Below are positions 1-6,503 of a stretch of DNA of 6,587 nt, in pieces; positions within the stretch are counted from its first letter, which is position 1, and each line of letters opens with the position of its first letter. The stretch covers positions 1 through 6,587 of the forward strand of contig JAQICF010000010.1 of NCBI GenBank assembly GCA_027858795.1. Direction: 5' to 3'. This stretch comes from Candidatus Delongbacteria bacterium. Its GTDB lineage: Bacteria; Delongbacteria; UBA4055. The notes below the pieces were generated by a model. That model did no database searches. It worked only from the letters and a program-made list of their open reading frames with translations, and was not told the DNA's origin. A program made the translations under genes and the position numbers.

Positions 1-96
1 TTCGAAAATATTTTGTGTTTTCTTTTTTATCAAAAATCAAAAAAAAATCATCATTAATATATGCCGGTATTATCATTATTTCAAATTACACATTGC
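1..96. other. Flank: start of the next cassette, no gene seen
   Basis: On the cassette model this is the first part of the next cassette, read on the minus strand from GTTGTGTGCAATG. It is very AT-rich, with A/T runs and ATCAAAA-type short repeats near 29-55. I see no coding sequence, promoter or terminator that I can support. Confidence 0.5.
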
Positions 97-180
97 ACAC
101 AACGGTCATGGCAAAAAGCAGTGGGTTAAATCGTGTTAAATCACCAAGTAACCCATTGATGTTTTGCCAATGTTAGCAGC
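97..180 (-). other. attC site of this cassette (cassette end)
   Basis: Read on the minus strand: R'' GCTGCTAAC (180-172), spacer AT, L'' arm TGGCAAAA plus an extra C, a stem continuing to 149, a loop of about 20 nt (148-129), the L' arm (128-109), spacer TGACC, then R' GTTGTGT (103-97). The inner stem pairs 109-116 with 162-169 and 117-128 with 149-160, with one G-A mismatch and one G-T wobble. G161 on the plus strand is left unpaired, matching the extrahelical G in the L'' arm of known attC bottom strands. The unpaired central spacer is asymmetric (2 versus 5 nt). The loop holds a short direct repeat, GTTAAATC, at 125-132 and 135-142. The R' box fits GTTRRRY imperfectly. Confidence 0.72.
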
Positions 181-207
181 TGTCGCAACTCTCTCTGTTC
201 TTTCTTT

Positions 208-226
208 ACAAATTGAGCCTATTTTA
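208..226 (+). repeat. Left copy of 19-bp subterminal inverted repeat
   Basis: ACAAATTGAGCCTATTTTA here is the exact reverse complement of 6461-6479. Between this repeat and the core box lies TCGCAACTCT (183-192), also mirrored at the other end (6492-6501). With the 9-bp core box the two cassette ends therefore carry about 38 matched bases in three blocks, separated by a 2-nt mismatch and by unmatched 12-15 nt stretches. Ordinary cassettes need complementarity only in the core boxes, so this outer repeat is not explained by standard attC structure. Confidence 0.9.
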
Positions 227-298
227 TATCTTTTATTTTTAAATCTTTTTTTATCTCAATCTTACCTTCTTCTTAAACTCTCCGCTATTAAACCATAC

Positions 299-3200
299 CT
301 ATTTTGTTATTGTTTGATTTCGGTTTTTCGGGAATATTTTTTGTATTGATTCAGCTACAACTCTATAGAAATATGCATTGTGTTCTAAATTAGCTTCAGT
401 ATCATCAAAAGTTATATTTGCAGTACTACCTATCTGCTGAAAACCAAAATCAGGTTTATCAGACCTGTAGATAAGATACTGTGTTGCATCAGGAACAACA
501 TCCCAGTCAAGAGTAGTAATTGATGTATTTCTTATTATTGTGAGATTAGATGGTGGTACCAGAGATATAGTTCCAGTTATTGAAACATCATCTAAGAAAA
601 CATAAGCTTGATCTGCATCTTCAGGAATATCAGCATTAATTTTTGGCACAATAATGAAATAAGAGTCAACTCTGCTACTGCTTGGAATAAATGAATAGTT
701 AGCGGATTGCCATTCACCATTTGTTGCTCTTTCAATCCAATTACTTATAAGTAAAGATTCATATTCATAATATCGATATGCACCCAGCTCGTCATCCCAT
801 GTTTGAACTATATTTTCATTATTACCTACGTATGTAGTAATACTAGTAGATATATCACTATCATATTTTTCGCTATGTAAGAAATTAAAATCGTATGTAA
901 TCGTGATTACATCATAAATACTTAAATCCAAATGATTTGGACTCATGAATCCTGACCTATCCCAGAAATATGAGAAATTTGTACCATTTGCATAAGCATA
1001 AAAATCTCCCTGATAAGTTGGGATACCTAAAATTTCTGTTTGATTTGTAATAAAATTACTTCCTATTGAATTTTCACCATTGTATATACTACATCCACTT
1101 TCTACTAAATCCCCATTTTCAAAGTCTTCGATTATTGGTAGTAAAACATTATCTGAAATTATTACTTCAATAGACGAAGTAGGAACAGACTCAGCTTCGG
1201 GATTTTCGTACAATGCAGTCACTTTATAATAGTACGTACCATTCTCTAACCAATTGTCCAAATAAATTATTTCTTCGGTTGTGGCTAGTAATGCATCATT
1301 CCTATAGATATTGTAGCCAACCACAGTACTATCAGGTTGATCCCAATTTAAAGTAACACAATTATATCCGGTACCTGTTCCGACTTCTACGCTAAAATTT
1401 TCAGGAATAGGGTATTCTGCTTGTGCAGAAGTTGTTATTGTAGTTCTACATAATCTTCTAACAGATTCATTATCGTCATCTCCTTCATCATAACAAGTAA
1501 CACTGTAGGTATATGTTGAGTATTCTTCGTTACTTAGATCAAGATAATTTGCTTCTGTAGTTTCTGCTATCAATACACCATTTTTATATATTCTGTATAT
1601 TTCACCTGATTTTGATTCTTTTTTCAACGATACAGGTTCCCAAGTTAAAGATGCATATGTGCCATTTATTGCAGCTTGTATATTACTTGGTGGAGTAGTT
1701 GATACTTTTTTTGAATATCTTACCCTTATTTCATCAAATACTATTTCTTGTGTGTCAACAGGATCAGGATCGGTAGTAAAATACTCACTCTTACCATTAA
1801 TTCTAATTCCAATAGCTACATTATTACCATTTAATCCTCCTCCAAGCTTTATTGGAATATTCAATGTACAATATCTTGGATCAGTACCCCAATTGAATTC
1901 ATCATCCGCATATAAATCTGTGTTAATTACATACTCAGTTTCAAAACCAGAACCGGTATCGACAAGTATTTCACAATCTGCTATCAATTCTGGAAAAGTG
2001 TTACCCCATGATTTATATATTCCTGTTGGAATGTCTAAATACAGTTCCCAATCCTCATTTACCGGAACAACACTATGAGTCAATTCTACAGTTTTTATTG
2101 CTTGATCTGTTTTATAAATGCTGATTAAAGAATATTCCTTAAAGAATAATGAGTCAACGATTTCCCAATTCCTTATTTCCCAGTAATTTTCATCACTACC
2201 TGACCAACCAACAGGCCAATTACCACTGTTCTCCCAGTTCTCATACAGTGGTAATATCTGCATCTCTCTTTCTTTTACTACTTCTATTCCTGATTCAGAG
2301 TCTATTTCAGTAGCTTCAACTGTATAATACCCTGATGGTAAGCCATCGGTATTCCAAACTACTTTCTCGCTTACCTCAGGCTGTGTAGTCGCTGAGAAAT
2401 TATCTACTTCTGTTCCGGTACTTTGTGATTTTATAGAAAAGAATGTAGTTAAATCTCCTGTGGCTGGTATAGCTGAATATGCAGGTCGCCATATGATAAA
2501 AGAACAATCTGTCCCTGCATCATATTCTTTTTGTTCATTTAGAGATGCATCAAACCCAAAACTCGGATTATCAAACCATAAATCTCTGTTATAGAACTTC
2601 AAATCCCACGAAGGTACCAGAAAATTCGCTTCTGCTTCTGTGGCAATAATTGAATTAGCGTAATCATAGTTGCTTTCTCCCCAAACAGTTGCTGTATGTA
2701 ATCCCGGTAGTAATCTATAATAGTTATTATACCAGGATACACTAAATTCACTTTCCTTTTCGTTAGGTTTTATCTCAGTAGTGGTATTATTTTCATCGTT
2801 ATTATTTTGCTCTTCTGTAAGGATTTTCAACTTTCCATTATTTTTAGTTTCTACTTCCTTACCACCAACTGATCCATAATCAAAATTCTCCCAATCAAAT
2901 ATATCTGCACTTGGCTGATGATTATCTATGTAGTCTTGTGAAAATACACTTAATCCTAATCCAACATCTACAATATCTTTTTCGGGACGCATTGAACTCA
3001 TATCGTCTTGAGATATTACTCTGCCTGAAATAGTTATCAACTCATTAAAACCAATTACATTATTTGTAGAATCAGGTGTATCAATTACACAATACCTGTC
3101 TGCTATAGAAACCGTAGTTTCACTAGTAACAAAATATTGTACTGTTTCGCCTACAGGTGTGTAATATGCCATTCCTTTTATGTATGCCATGTTATCAGAA

Positions 3201-4777
3201 CCGCTACTCCATACAGGTGAAGTATATATTATCGGATTAGTATTACTTGGTGTTGTGGATGTACCGAATAGTTGATATACTCCAAATTCATCTTTATAGT
3301 AATAATCTACTTTGTCTAACTCTATGGTGGTCATCCAAGGTTGGTCGTAGTCAATACACATAGCATCAAACACATGATTAGATTCAAGTGCATACCAATC
3401 TGCTTTTGAACCCGGTGTCTTTCTGCTAAGATCTAAACCTAAGTTGTCTATCCAAATAGGCATATCATCTATTTCAGATATAATATTATTTTCAGCGTCT
3501 CTCACTGTTGCTGAAACCAAATATTTACCGGAAGCTAATTCATATGGTGCAAGGTTAACAGTATATTCGAAATTTGATGTGGAATCTCTTGTTACAGGAT
3601 CAAAGACATTTGTTTCAAATGCATCATCATATTCTAATAAGTATTCAACGGATCCAATGTTATCAAAATCGGTTATAGGTACATCCGCATTTTCAGATAT
3701 TCCTTTTACTTTAAAGTGAAGATCATCATTTTTATTAAAGCTCTGATTCTCTTCTATTGTTGCAAAAGTCAGGTCAGAAAATCTGATCTTTAATTCATCG
3801 TGGGGAAATCTTTCTATATATTTTTCACACGAATCAAGTGATACAATTGGGAAGCCTGAATATATTGCTCTAAGGTTATAAGCCTGATTATTAATTTTTG
3901 AAGTGTCCAATACCCAATCGTAAATATATTTTTGATCCGTAGTATTATATTCGATGAAATTTTCTAATCTATCATAAAATGTAGAATCTGCATTTAAGAG
4001 ATAATAATCAATATCAGCATTGTTAGTTTGTACAACTGAAGGTTTATCCGCTTCTAATCTTACTTCCCTACCATGCTCAAGCAGTATATCATAATAGTTA
4101 TCAATAGGTTTTACTGGTTTTGTTATTGTTACAGGATTATAAATTGCATGATAATTATAACGATCATAGTCTGTAATATACCGTTGTGGATTATTTGTAT
4201 TATTTGAATCTGATCTCATTAATTCAGAGTGATCACTATGCCCAAGACCTATCCCATGTGCCGCCTCATGTCTCACAGTATGTTCTCTATCCCAAACTCC
4301 ACTTGTGTTAAAATTACCTGTTGTCCAAGTGTAAGTGCTGTCAATTAAAATATCAAATTCTGTTATTTTACCTACGTATAGATAATTTGGAGAATAATAA
4401 TAAGGTGATGCTTCGTTACAACATTTAGCAGCAAAATTATTGTAATAATAGTCATATTTAATTTCACAAGTATCATTGTACATATTTTGAGACGAAATTT
4501 CATCGGTATAATCGAAATTATAATATTGACCAATTACTGAAGATGGTTCAACATGGTCGCAAACATTTTGAAAAATAATTCTGAAGGAATCAGGCAGGGA
4601 TGGATCTCTGTTTAGATCGTAACTAGTTTTAGTTTTATCTAACCAATAACTGGAAAGTCTAATAACATTTGAATTAATATCTTTCAAGTCATTGCCACTT
4701 TCGATAATATTATCATTACTATAAGATAATTGTATCAAAAACAGTAAAAACATTGGTATATATATTTTTATCTTCAT
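299..4777 (-). CDS. Large secreted metzincin (matrixin-like) protease with FN3 modules
   Basis: Probably an exported zinc endopeptidase; the substrate is unknown. A signal peptide (residues 1-20, ending near LSYS) has no lipobox. The catalytic domain (about 40-215) has the zinc motif HEAAHGIGLGH at 170-180 (ligands H170, H174 and H180, base E171). A likely Met-turn residue is M187 in SELMRS. The preceding FDILIDSTYTWTTG (141-154) resembles the strand before the helix in bacterial matrixins. No cysteine-switch propeptide is visible. Residues about 330-840 look like Ig-like beta-sandwiches, with an Asn/Thr-rich linker near 650-680. Residues 844-1026 and about 1213-1406 look like jelly-roll or MAM-like modules. 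FN3-like repeats start near 1029, 1123 and 1408. No type IX sorting domain or anchor is seen; the last 12-15 residues look like a tail outside the final FN3. The start is supported by AAAAGGAG ten bases upstream and an ATGA overlap with the preceding gene. M10-like is the best class; another metzincin family is possible. Confidence 0.85.
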   Translation of the reverse strand: MKIKIYIPMFLLFLIQLSYSNDNIIESGNDLKDINSNVIRLSSYWLDKTKTSYDLNRDPSLPDSFRIIFQNVCDHVEPSSVIGQYYNFDYTDEISSQNMYNDTCEIKYDYYYNNFAAKCCNEASPYYYSPNYLYVGKITEFDILIDSTYTWTTGNFNTSGVWDREHTVRHEAAHGIGLGHSDHSELMRSDSNNTNNPQRYITDYDRYNYHAIYNPVTITKPVKPIDNYYDILLEHGREVRLEADKPSVVQTNNADIDYYLLNADSTFYDRLENFIEYNTTDQKYIYDWVLDTSKINNQAYNLRAIYSGFPIVSLDSCEKYIERFPHDELKIRFSDLTFATIEENQSFNKNDDLHFKVKGISENADVPITDFDNIGSVEYLLEYDDAFETNVFDPVTRDSTSNFEYTVNLAPYELASGKYLVSATVRDAENNIISEIDDMPIWIDNLGLDLSRKTPGSKADWYALESNHVFDAMCIDYDQPWMTTIELDKVDYYYKDEFGVYQLFGTSTTPSNTNPIIYTSPVWSSGSDNMAYIKGMAYYTPVGETVQYFVTSETTVSIADRYCVIDTPDSTNNVIGFNELITISGRVISQDDMSSMRPEKDIVDVGLGLSVFSQDYIDNHQPSADIFDWENFDYGSVGGKEVETKNNGKLKILTEEQNNNDENNTTTEIKPNEKESEFSVSWYNNYYRLLPGLHTATVWGESNYDYANSIIATEAEANFLVPSWDLKFYNRDLWFDNPSFGFDASLNEQKEYDAGTDCSFIIWRPAYSAIPATGDLTTFFSIKSQSTGTEVDNFSATTQPEVSEKVVWNTDGLPSGYYTVEATEIDSESGIEVVKEREMQILPLYENWENSGNWPVGWSGSDENYWEIRNWEIVDSLFFKEYSLISIYKTDQAIKTVELTHSVVPVNEDWELYLDIPTGIYKSWGNTFPELIADCEILVDTGSGFETEYVINTDLYADDEFNWGTDPRYCTLNIPIKLGGGLNGNNVAIGIRINGKSEYFTTDPDPVDTQEIVFDEIRVRYSKKVSTTPPSNIQAAINGTYASLTWEPVSLKKESKSGEIYRIYKNGVLIAETTEANYLDLSNEEYSTYTYSVTCYDEGDDDNESVRRLCRTTITTSAQAEYPIPENFSVEVGTGTGYNCVTLNWDQPDSTVVGYNIYRNDALLATTEEIIYLDNWLENGTYYYKVTALYENPEAESVPTSSIEVIISDNVLLPIIEDFENGDLVESGCSIYNGENSIGSNFITNQTEILGIPTYQGDFYAYANGTNFSYFWDRSGFMSPNHLDLSIYDVITITYDFNFLHSEKYDSDISTSITTYVGNNENIVQTWDDELGAYRYYEYESLLISNWIERATNGEWQSANYSFIPSSSRVDSYFIIVPKINADIPEDADQAYVFLDDVSITGTISLVPPSNLTIIRNTSITTLDWDVVPDATQYLIYRSDKPDFGFQQIGSTANITFDDTEANLEHNAYFYRVVAESIQKIFPKNRNQTITK

Positions 4778-4793
4778 TTGTAACTCCTTTTGT
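4773..4793 (-). repeat. Start region of the protease gene, inside the end of the 283-aa gene
   Basis: AAAAGGAG here is read as the last codons of the 283-aa protein (YKRSYK) and also as the ribosome site for the protease ATG at 4777, which overlaps the TGA stop (ATGA). It matches 5621-5641 in 20 of 21 bases. The arrangement points to coupled translation of the pair. Confidence 0.85.
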
Positions 4794-5625
4794 AGAAGTT
4801 ATCTTTGTCATTTATCTCTAATATTTCTTTTACGGATTCTTCAAATTCCTGCATATCAATTATTTTAAATTTGGGACTTGCAGGATGCATCGTATTGCTA
4901 AAGACTATTTTATTATTATTCTTAATTTCTCTTTGAGAAAAACCTAAAAAAGTAAAAGTGTAAGGTGCAAAACAATCGTCACTTACATAAGTATCAGCTT
5001 TCCCTTTATCAAATACTTTTTTATAATTAAAGAAAGCATCTCTAGCTAAAAACATTACAAAGTTTTTATTAAAATCACCTTTTAACATTGATTTCAATTT
5101 CTCTAAGGGATGGTTATAGAGATTCATTCCCTTTACTATGATATTGTCAGAGATTATCTCATATTCAGTTTCATTCGCTATTACTTTGTTAACTTTTACT
5201 TTGAAAGTAACTGGGAATTTAGACTTCTTATCTTTATCAATTTCTACCCCCTCGTAAGTTCCTATAATTATTAATTCTGAGCGAATAATAAAATCATTAA
5301 GATTACACATATCCAAAGAGGCTCCAAGATGAATTTTGTATTTATCAAATTCTTTTTTCTTGTTCAAATTAACTTTGTTATAAAATAATGGATCCCTATG
5401 ATAAAGCTCTAGCTCTTTTGCTTTTGCATAATAATCCTTTGTAAATTGGTTGTATTTCTCTTTTGACATCCCTGTATCAACACCAAACCGATCTTTTACT
5501 ACTTCTGTAGATTTTACTTCTTTCTTAACTACTGTCGGTTTGTTATCTCCATCGTCTGACATTGCAAAGATGGATGTTAATAATATAAATATTACTGCTA
5601 AAATTAATACTTTTTTGCTTTTCAT
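4774..5625 (-). CDS. Exported 283-aa protein, possible TIMP/netrin-like (NTR) fold
   Basis: The protein starts with a clear Sec signal peptide (about residues 1-21, cut near SIFA), then a charged linker rich in Lys, Val and Glu (22-100). The rest (about 104-283) appears rich in beta strands. Only two cysteines follow the signal, C107 and C218, which could form a disulfide. The order C107, then SELIIIGTYEG, then FPVTFKVKVNKV, then NFVMFLAR, then DDCFAPYTF and SQRE resembles N-terminal TIMP/NTR domains (SDLVIRAK, YEIKMTKMYKG, EEFLIAGK, TTCSFVAPW, AQRR in human TIMP-1, from memory). C107 and C218 would match the TIMP C3-C99 pair. Unlike TIMPs, there is no free N-terminal CxC, so the classical zinc-chelating mode is not available. 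Its stop overlaps the protease start (ATGA), suggesting translational coupling and a shared role, such as inhibitor, chaperone or accessory factor. The export call is firm; the fold is a hypothesis. Confidence 0.75.
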   Translation of the reverse strand: MKSKKVLILAVIFILLTSIFAMSDDGDNKPTVVKKEVKSTEVVKDRFGVDTGMSKEKYNQFTKDYYAKAKELELYHRDPLFYNKVNLNKKKEFDKYKIHLGASLDMCNLNDFIIRSELIIIGTYEGVEIDKDKKSKFPVTFKVKVNKVIANETEYEIISDNIIVKGMNLYNHPLEKLKSMLKGDFNKNFVMFLARDAFFNYKKVFDKGKADTYVSDDCFAPYTFTFLGFSQREIKNNNKIVFSNTMHPASPKFKIIDMQEFEESVKEILEINDKDNFYKRSYK

Positions 5626-5641
5626 TTGTTACTCCTTTTGT
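5621..5641 (-). repeat. Start region of the 283-aa gene, repeated at the protease gene
   Basis: The Shine-Dalgarno AAAAGGAG, the spacer and the ATG match the protease start region at 4773-4793 over 21 bases with one mismatch (GTAAC here, GTTAC there). It supports ATG at 5625 as the start. Confidence 0.85.
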
Positions 5642-5656
5642 TTTTTCATTCAGATT

Positions 5657-5695
5657 TTATAGCTTTGATACATTCATAAAAAAATCACCTCCTTT
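5657..5695 (-). other. Near-complete Shine-Dalgarno followed by a six-codon mini-ORF
   Basis: AAAGGAGGTGAT (5695-5684) is the complement of the usual 16S rRNA 3' end over about 12 bases and is the strongest ribosome site in the window. It does not serve the downstream gene, which has its own site 50 bases on. The first ATG after it (5677) encodes only MNVSKL and a stop at 5657. An overlapping ATG at 5673 gives MYQSYKI with its stop at 5650. A third, MKKQKE, ends four bases before the start of the 283-aa gene. This could be a leader peptide, a ribosome loading site, or the remnant start of a lost gene. Confidence 0.45.
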
Positions 5696-5724
5696 AAATT
5701 AATCTATTTTGTATTGAATTGCAA
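5696..5724 (-). promoter_or_regulatory. Possible weak promoter for the secreted pair
   Basis: TTGCAA (5724-5719), a 17-bp spacer and TAATTT (5701-5696) could form a promoter in the gap after the first gene. Transcription would start at or just inside the strong Shine-Dalgarno sequence that follows. In such AT-rich DNA a match of this quality may be chance. Confidence 0.3.
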
Positions 5725-5737
5725 GTTGTATAATTAT

Positions 5738-6112
5738 TTACATTACTTCTACAGGCAAGTTAATTGGTATTAGAAAATCCATTGGATATTTTTCATTCAA
5801 TGATGGATTTAATTTATAATCAAGATATGCTACTACTCCATCTAATAAATTTTCAGGAAAAATTGCCCATGTGATATTGATTCTTTCTGATTCCCGATAC
5901 TTTTGAATTAGGGGATTATTTTTATATTCTTCAATTTTCTTAGAGAAAATACTTTGTCCAACTTTTAAAACTTTGATTATATCTGAATGAGTCCAAATCA
6001 CATAAACATATCCAAAACCATCAATATTATTTTGTATTAGCTCAAGCTCTTCCAGATTGTACCAATTATTATTTTTATCACGCTCCCAGATCGCTATGAA
6101 ATGCACTGTCAT
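5738..6112 (-). CDS. Small GIY-YIG-like protein, probably lacking the catalytic Glu
   Basis: 124 residues, no signal peptide or membrane segment, so probably cytoplasmic. It shows the order of a compact GIY-YIG domain: GYVYVIW (34-40) for the GIY strand, LKVGQS (49-54) for the YIG strand, a helix with SKKIEEYKNNP (57-67), then ITWA (80-83), DGVVAYLDYKLNPSLNEKYP (91-110) and a PINLP ending (116-120). From memory this resembles small bacterial proteins of about 110-120 aa with the order VYVIW, VGQG, RLxxHRxDP, TWA, DGVExYL, PLxGxxFP and VNLP. Compared with these, the usual Glu in GVExYL is Val (V94) and the usual Arg after YIG is Lys (K58 or K59), so nuclease activity may be lost. AGGAGGA 8 nt upstream decides the ATG. 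It is the first gene after the cassette promoter, behind a terminator-ended leader. It has no obvious link with the secreted pair downstream. Confidence 0.7.
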   Translation of the reverse strand: MTVHFIAIWERDKNNNWYNLEELELIQNNIDGFGYVYVIWTHSDIIKVLKVGQSIFSKKIEEYKNNPLIQKYRESERINITWAIFPENLLDGVVAYLDYKLNPSLNEKYPMDFLIPINLPVEVM

Positions 6113-6120
6113 TTTATTTA

Positions 6121-6127
6121 TCCTCCT
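6121..6127 (-). promoter_or_regulatory. Ribosome binding site of the GIY-YIG-like gene
   Basis: AGGAGGA lies 8 nt before the ATG at 6112 and fixes the start. It lies outside the terminator stem, so stem formation would not hide it directly. Confidence 0.8.
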
Positions 6128-6159
6128 GTGTTCTTATAATTCTGATTAATTTTTCCCAT

Positions 6160-6243
6160 AAAAAAAGGACACCGTTGCTCTTAAATACCCGCATCATAAG
6201 GTTTACCACAACCTATCCGAGAAGTACAAAAGAGGCGGTGCCC
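6160..6243 (-). terminator. Intrinsic terminator between the leader and the first gene
   Basis: In minus-strand RNA, GGGCACCG (6243-6236) pairs with CGGUGUCC (6174-6167), with one G-U pair. The stem continues as CUCUU (6234-6230) with AAGAG (6182-6178) across a 1-versus-3-nt internal loop. Seven U follow directly (6166-6160). Inside lies a separate hairpin, ATAGGTT-GTGGTA-AACCTTAT (6216-6196), with one bulge. The terminator is 48 bases before the ATG of the first gene, so some transcription must pass it for that gene to be expressed from the cassette promoter. Confidence 0.65.
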
Positions 6244-6315
6244 TATGACTATAGAACACACGCTTCTTCTCTTGTCTTTCGGATTTATAAATGTGGTAAT
6301 TTAATGACGCAAGAC

Positions 6316-6339
6316 AAGATAATTAAAGCTAATTATCTT
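6316..6339. repeat. Perfect 10-bp inverted repeat in the leader
   Basis: AAGATAATTA and TAATTATCTT, separated by 4 nt, form a perfect stem. It is AT-rich and has no following U-run in the gene direction, so I treat it as a leader hairpin rather than a terminator. Confidence 0.7.
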
Positions 6340-6396
6340 AGTATTTTAAAGATTACCTGTTTTTTTAGGTTTTACCTCTTATTTTGTTTGTTTTGC

Positions 6397-6413
6397 GATA
6401 GTAATAAACTATC
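6397..6413. promoter_or_regulatory. Palindrome over the -10 region, possible operator
   Basis: GATAGT-TTATT-ACTATC is a perfect 6-bp inverted repeat with a 5-bp centre. It spans the predicted -10 and the transcription start. It could bind a repressor, or form a small hairpin at the RNA 5' end if transcription starts further upstream. No regulator gene is present in the window. Confidence 0.35.
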
Positions 6414-6434
6414 TAATTATTTGTTTAATGTCAA
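6406..6434 (-). promoter_or_regulatory. Cassette promoter, sigma70-type
   Basis: On the minus strand a perfect -35, TTGACA (6434-6429), is followed by a 17-bp spacer and TAGTTT (6411-6406) as a weaker -10. The promoter sits near the start of the cassette and points at the genes, so the cassette need not depend on an array promoter. The expected start site is near 6399. It is predicted from sequence only. Confidence 0.6.
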
Positions 6435-6460
6435 GTTGTTTTGTTTTTTTTACTTCTTTT

Positions 6461-6479
6461 TAAAATAGGCTCAATTTGT
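6461..6479 (-). repeat. Right copy of 19-bp subterminal inverted repeat
   Basis: This is the exact reverse complement of 208-226. Here 12 nt (6480-6491) separate it from the mirrored TCGCAACTCT block, against 15 nt on the left. In a circular cassette both copies would lie either side of attC and could extend its hairpin outward. Confidence 0.9.
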
Positions 6480-6503
6480 CTTTTATCTTTTAGAGTTGCG
6501 ATT

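Larger units (their letters stand above)
6160..6399 (-). ncRNA. Structured leader RNA or small RNA upstream of the GIY-YIG-like gene
   Basis: This non-coding stretch between the promoter and the first gene can form several stems in minus-strand RNA. GGTAAT (6357-6352) pairs with ATTACC (6300-6295) around a 10-bp hairpin at 6339-6316. CTTGTCTT (6318-6311) is complementary to AAGACAAG (6278-6271). The overlapping GAGAAG (6271-6266) is complementary to CTTCTC (6224-6219), and ACAAGAG (6275-6269) to CTCTTTTGT (6234-6226). These last pairings compete with the terminator stem, whose inner arm uses CTCTT at 6234-6230. Mutually exclusive stems ending in a terminator suggest an attenuator or riboswitch; an independent sRNA is the alternative. 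It matches no riboswitch class I know. Confidence 0.5.

Noticed and set aside
97..180. Plus-strand orientation of the attC sites (genes reversed in the cassette)
   Set aside because: Read that way, the extra unpaired base would fall in the L' arm, opposite to known attC sites, and the genes would have attC at their 5' end.
164..349. Plus-strand open frame of 61 codons
   Set aside because: It starts inside the attC arm and runs antisense into the end of the protease gene. Its hydrophobic composition comes from T-rich DNA.
1659..2078. Plus-strand open frame of 139 codons, and similar ones at 3444-3719 and 5450-5662
   Set aside because: They are antisense to well-supported coding sequence, or nearly so, with no ribosome site or recognisable domain. 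They are shadows of the real genes.
5684..5695. ATCACCTCCTTT on the plus strand, identical to the 3' end of 16S rRNA
   Set aside because: No other rRNA sequence adjoins it. On the minus strand it is simply a full Shine-Dalgarno sequence.
6167..6243. tRNA or tRNA-like gene in the folded region
   Set aside because: There is no T-loop GTTCRA motif, no D-loop pattern and no recognisable anticodon arm. The outer stem followed by seven U fits a terminator.
5738..6399. Type III toxin-antitoxin (RNA antitoxin, terminator, toxin gene)
   Set aside because: The order promoter, RNA, terminator, small gene fits, but the RNA has no tandem repeats and the protein looks GIY-YIG-like rather than ToxN-like.
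6175..6468. Plus-strand open frame of 97 codons starting with TTG
   Set aside because: It runs across the leader, terminator, promoter and inverted repeat. Its second half is Phe/Leu-rich translation of T-runs, and no homology is recognisable.
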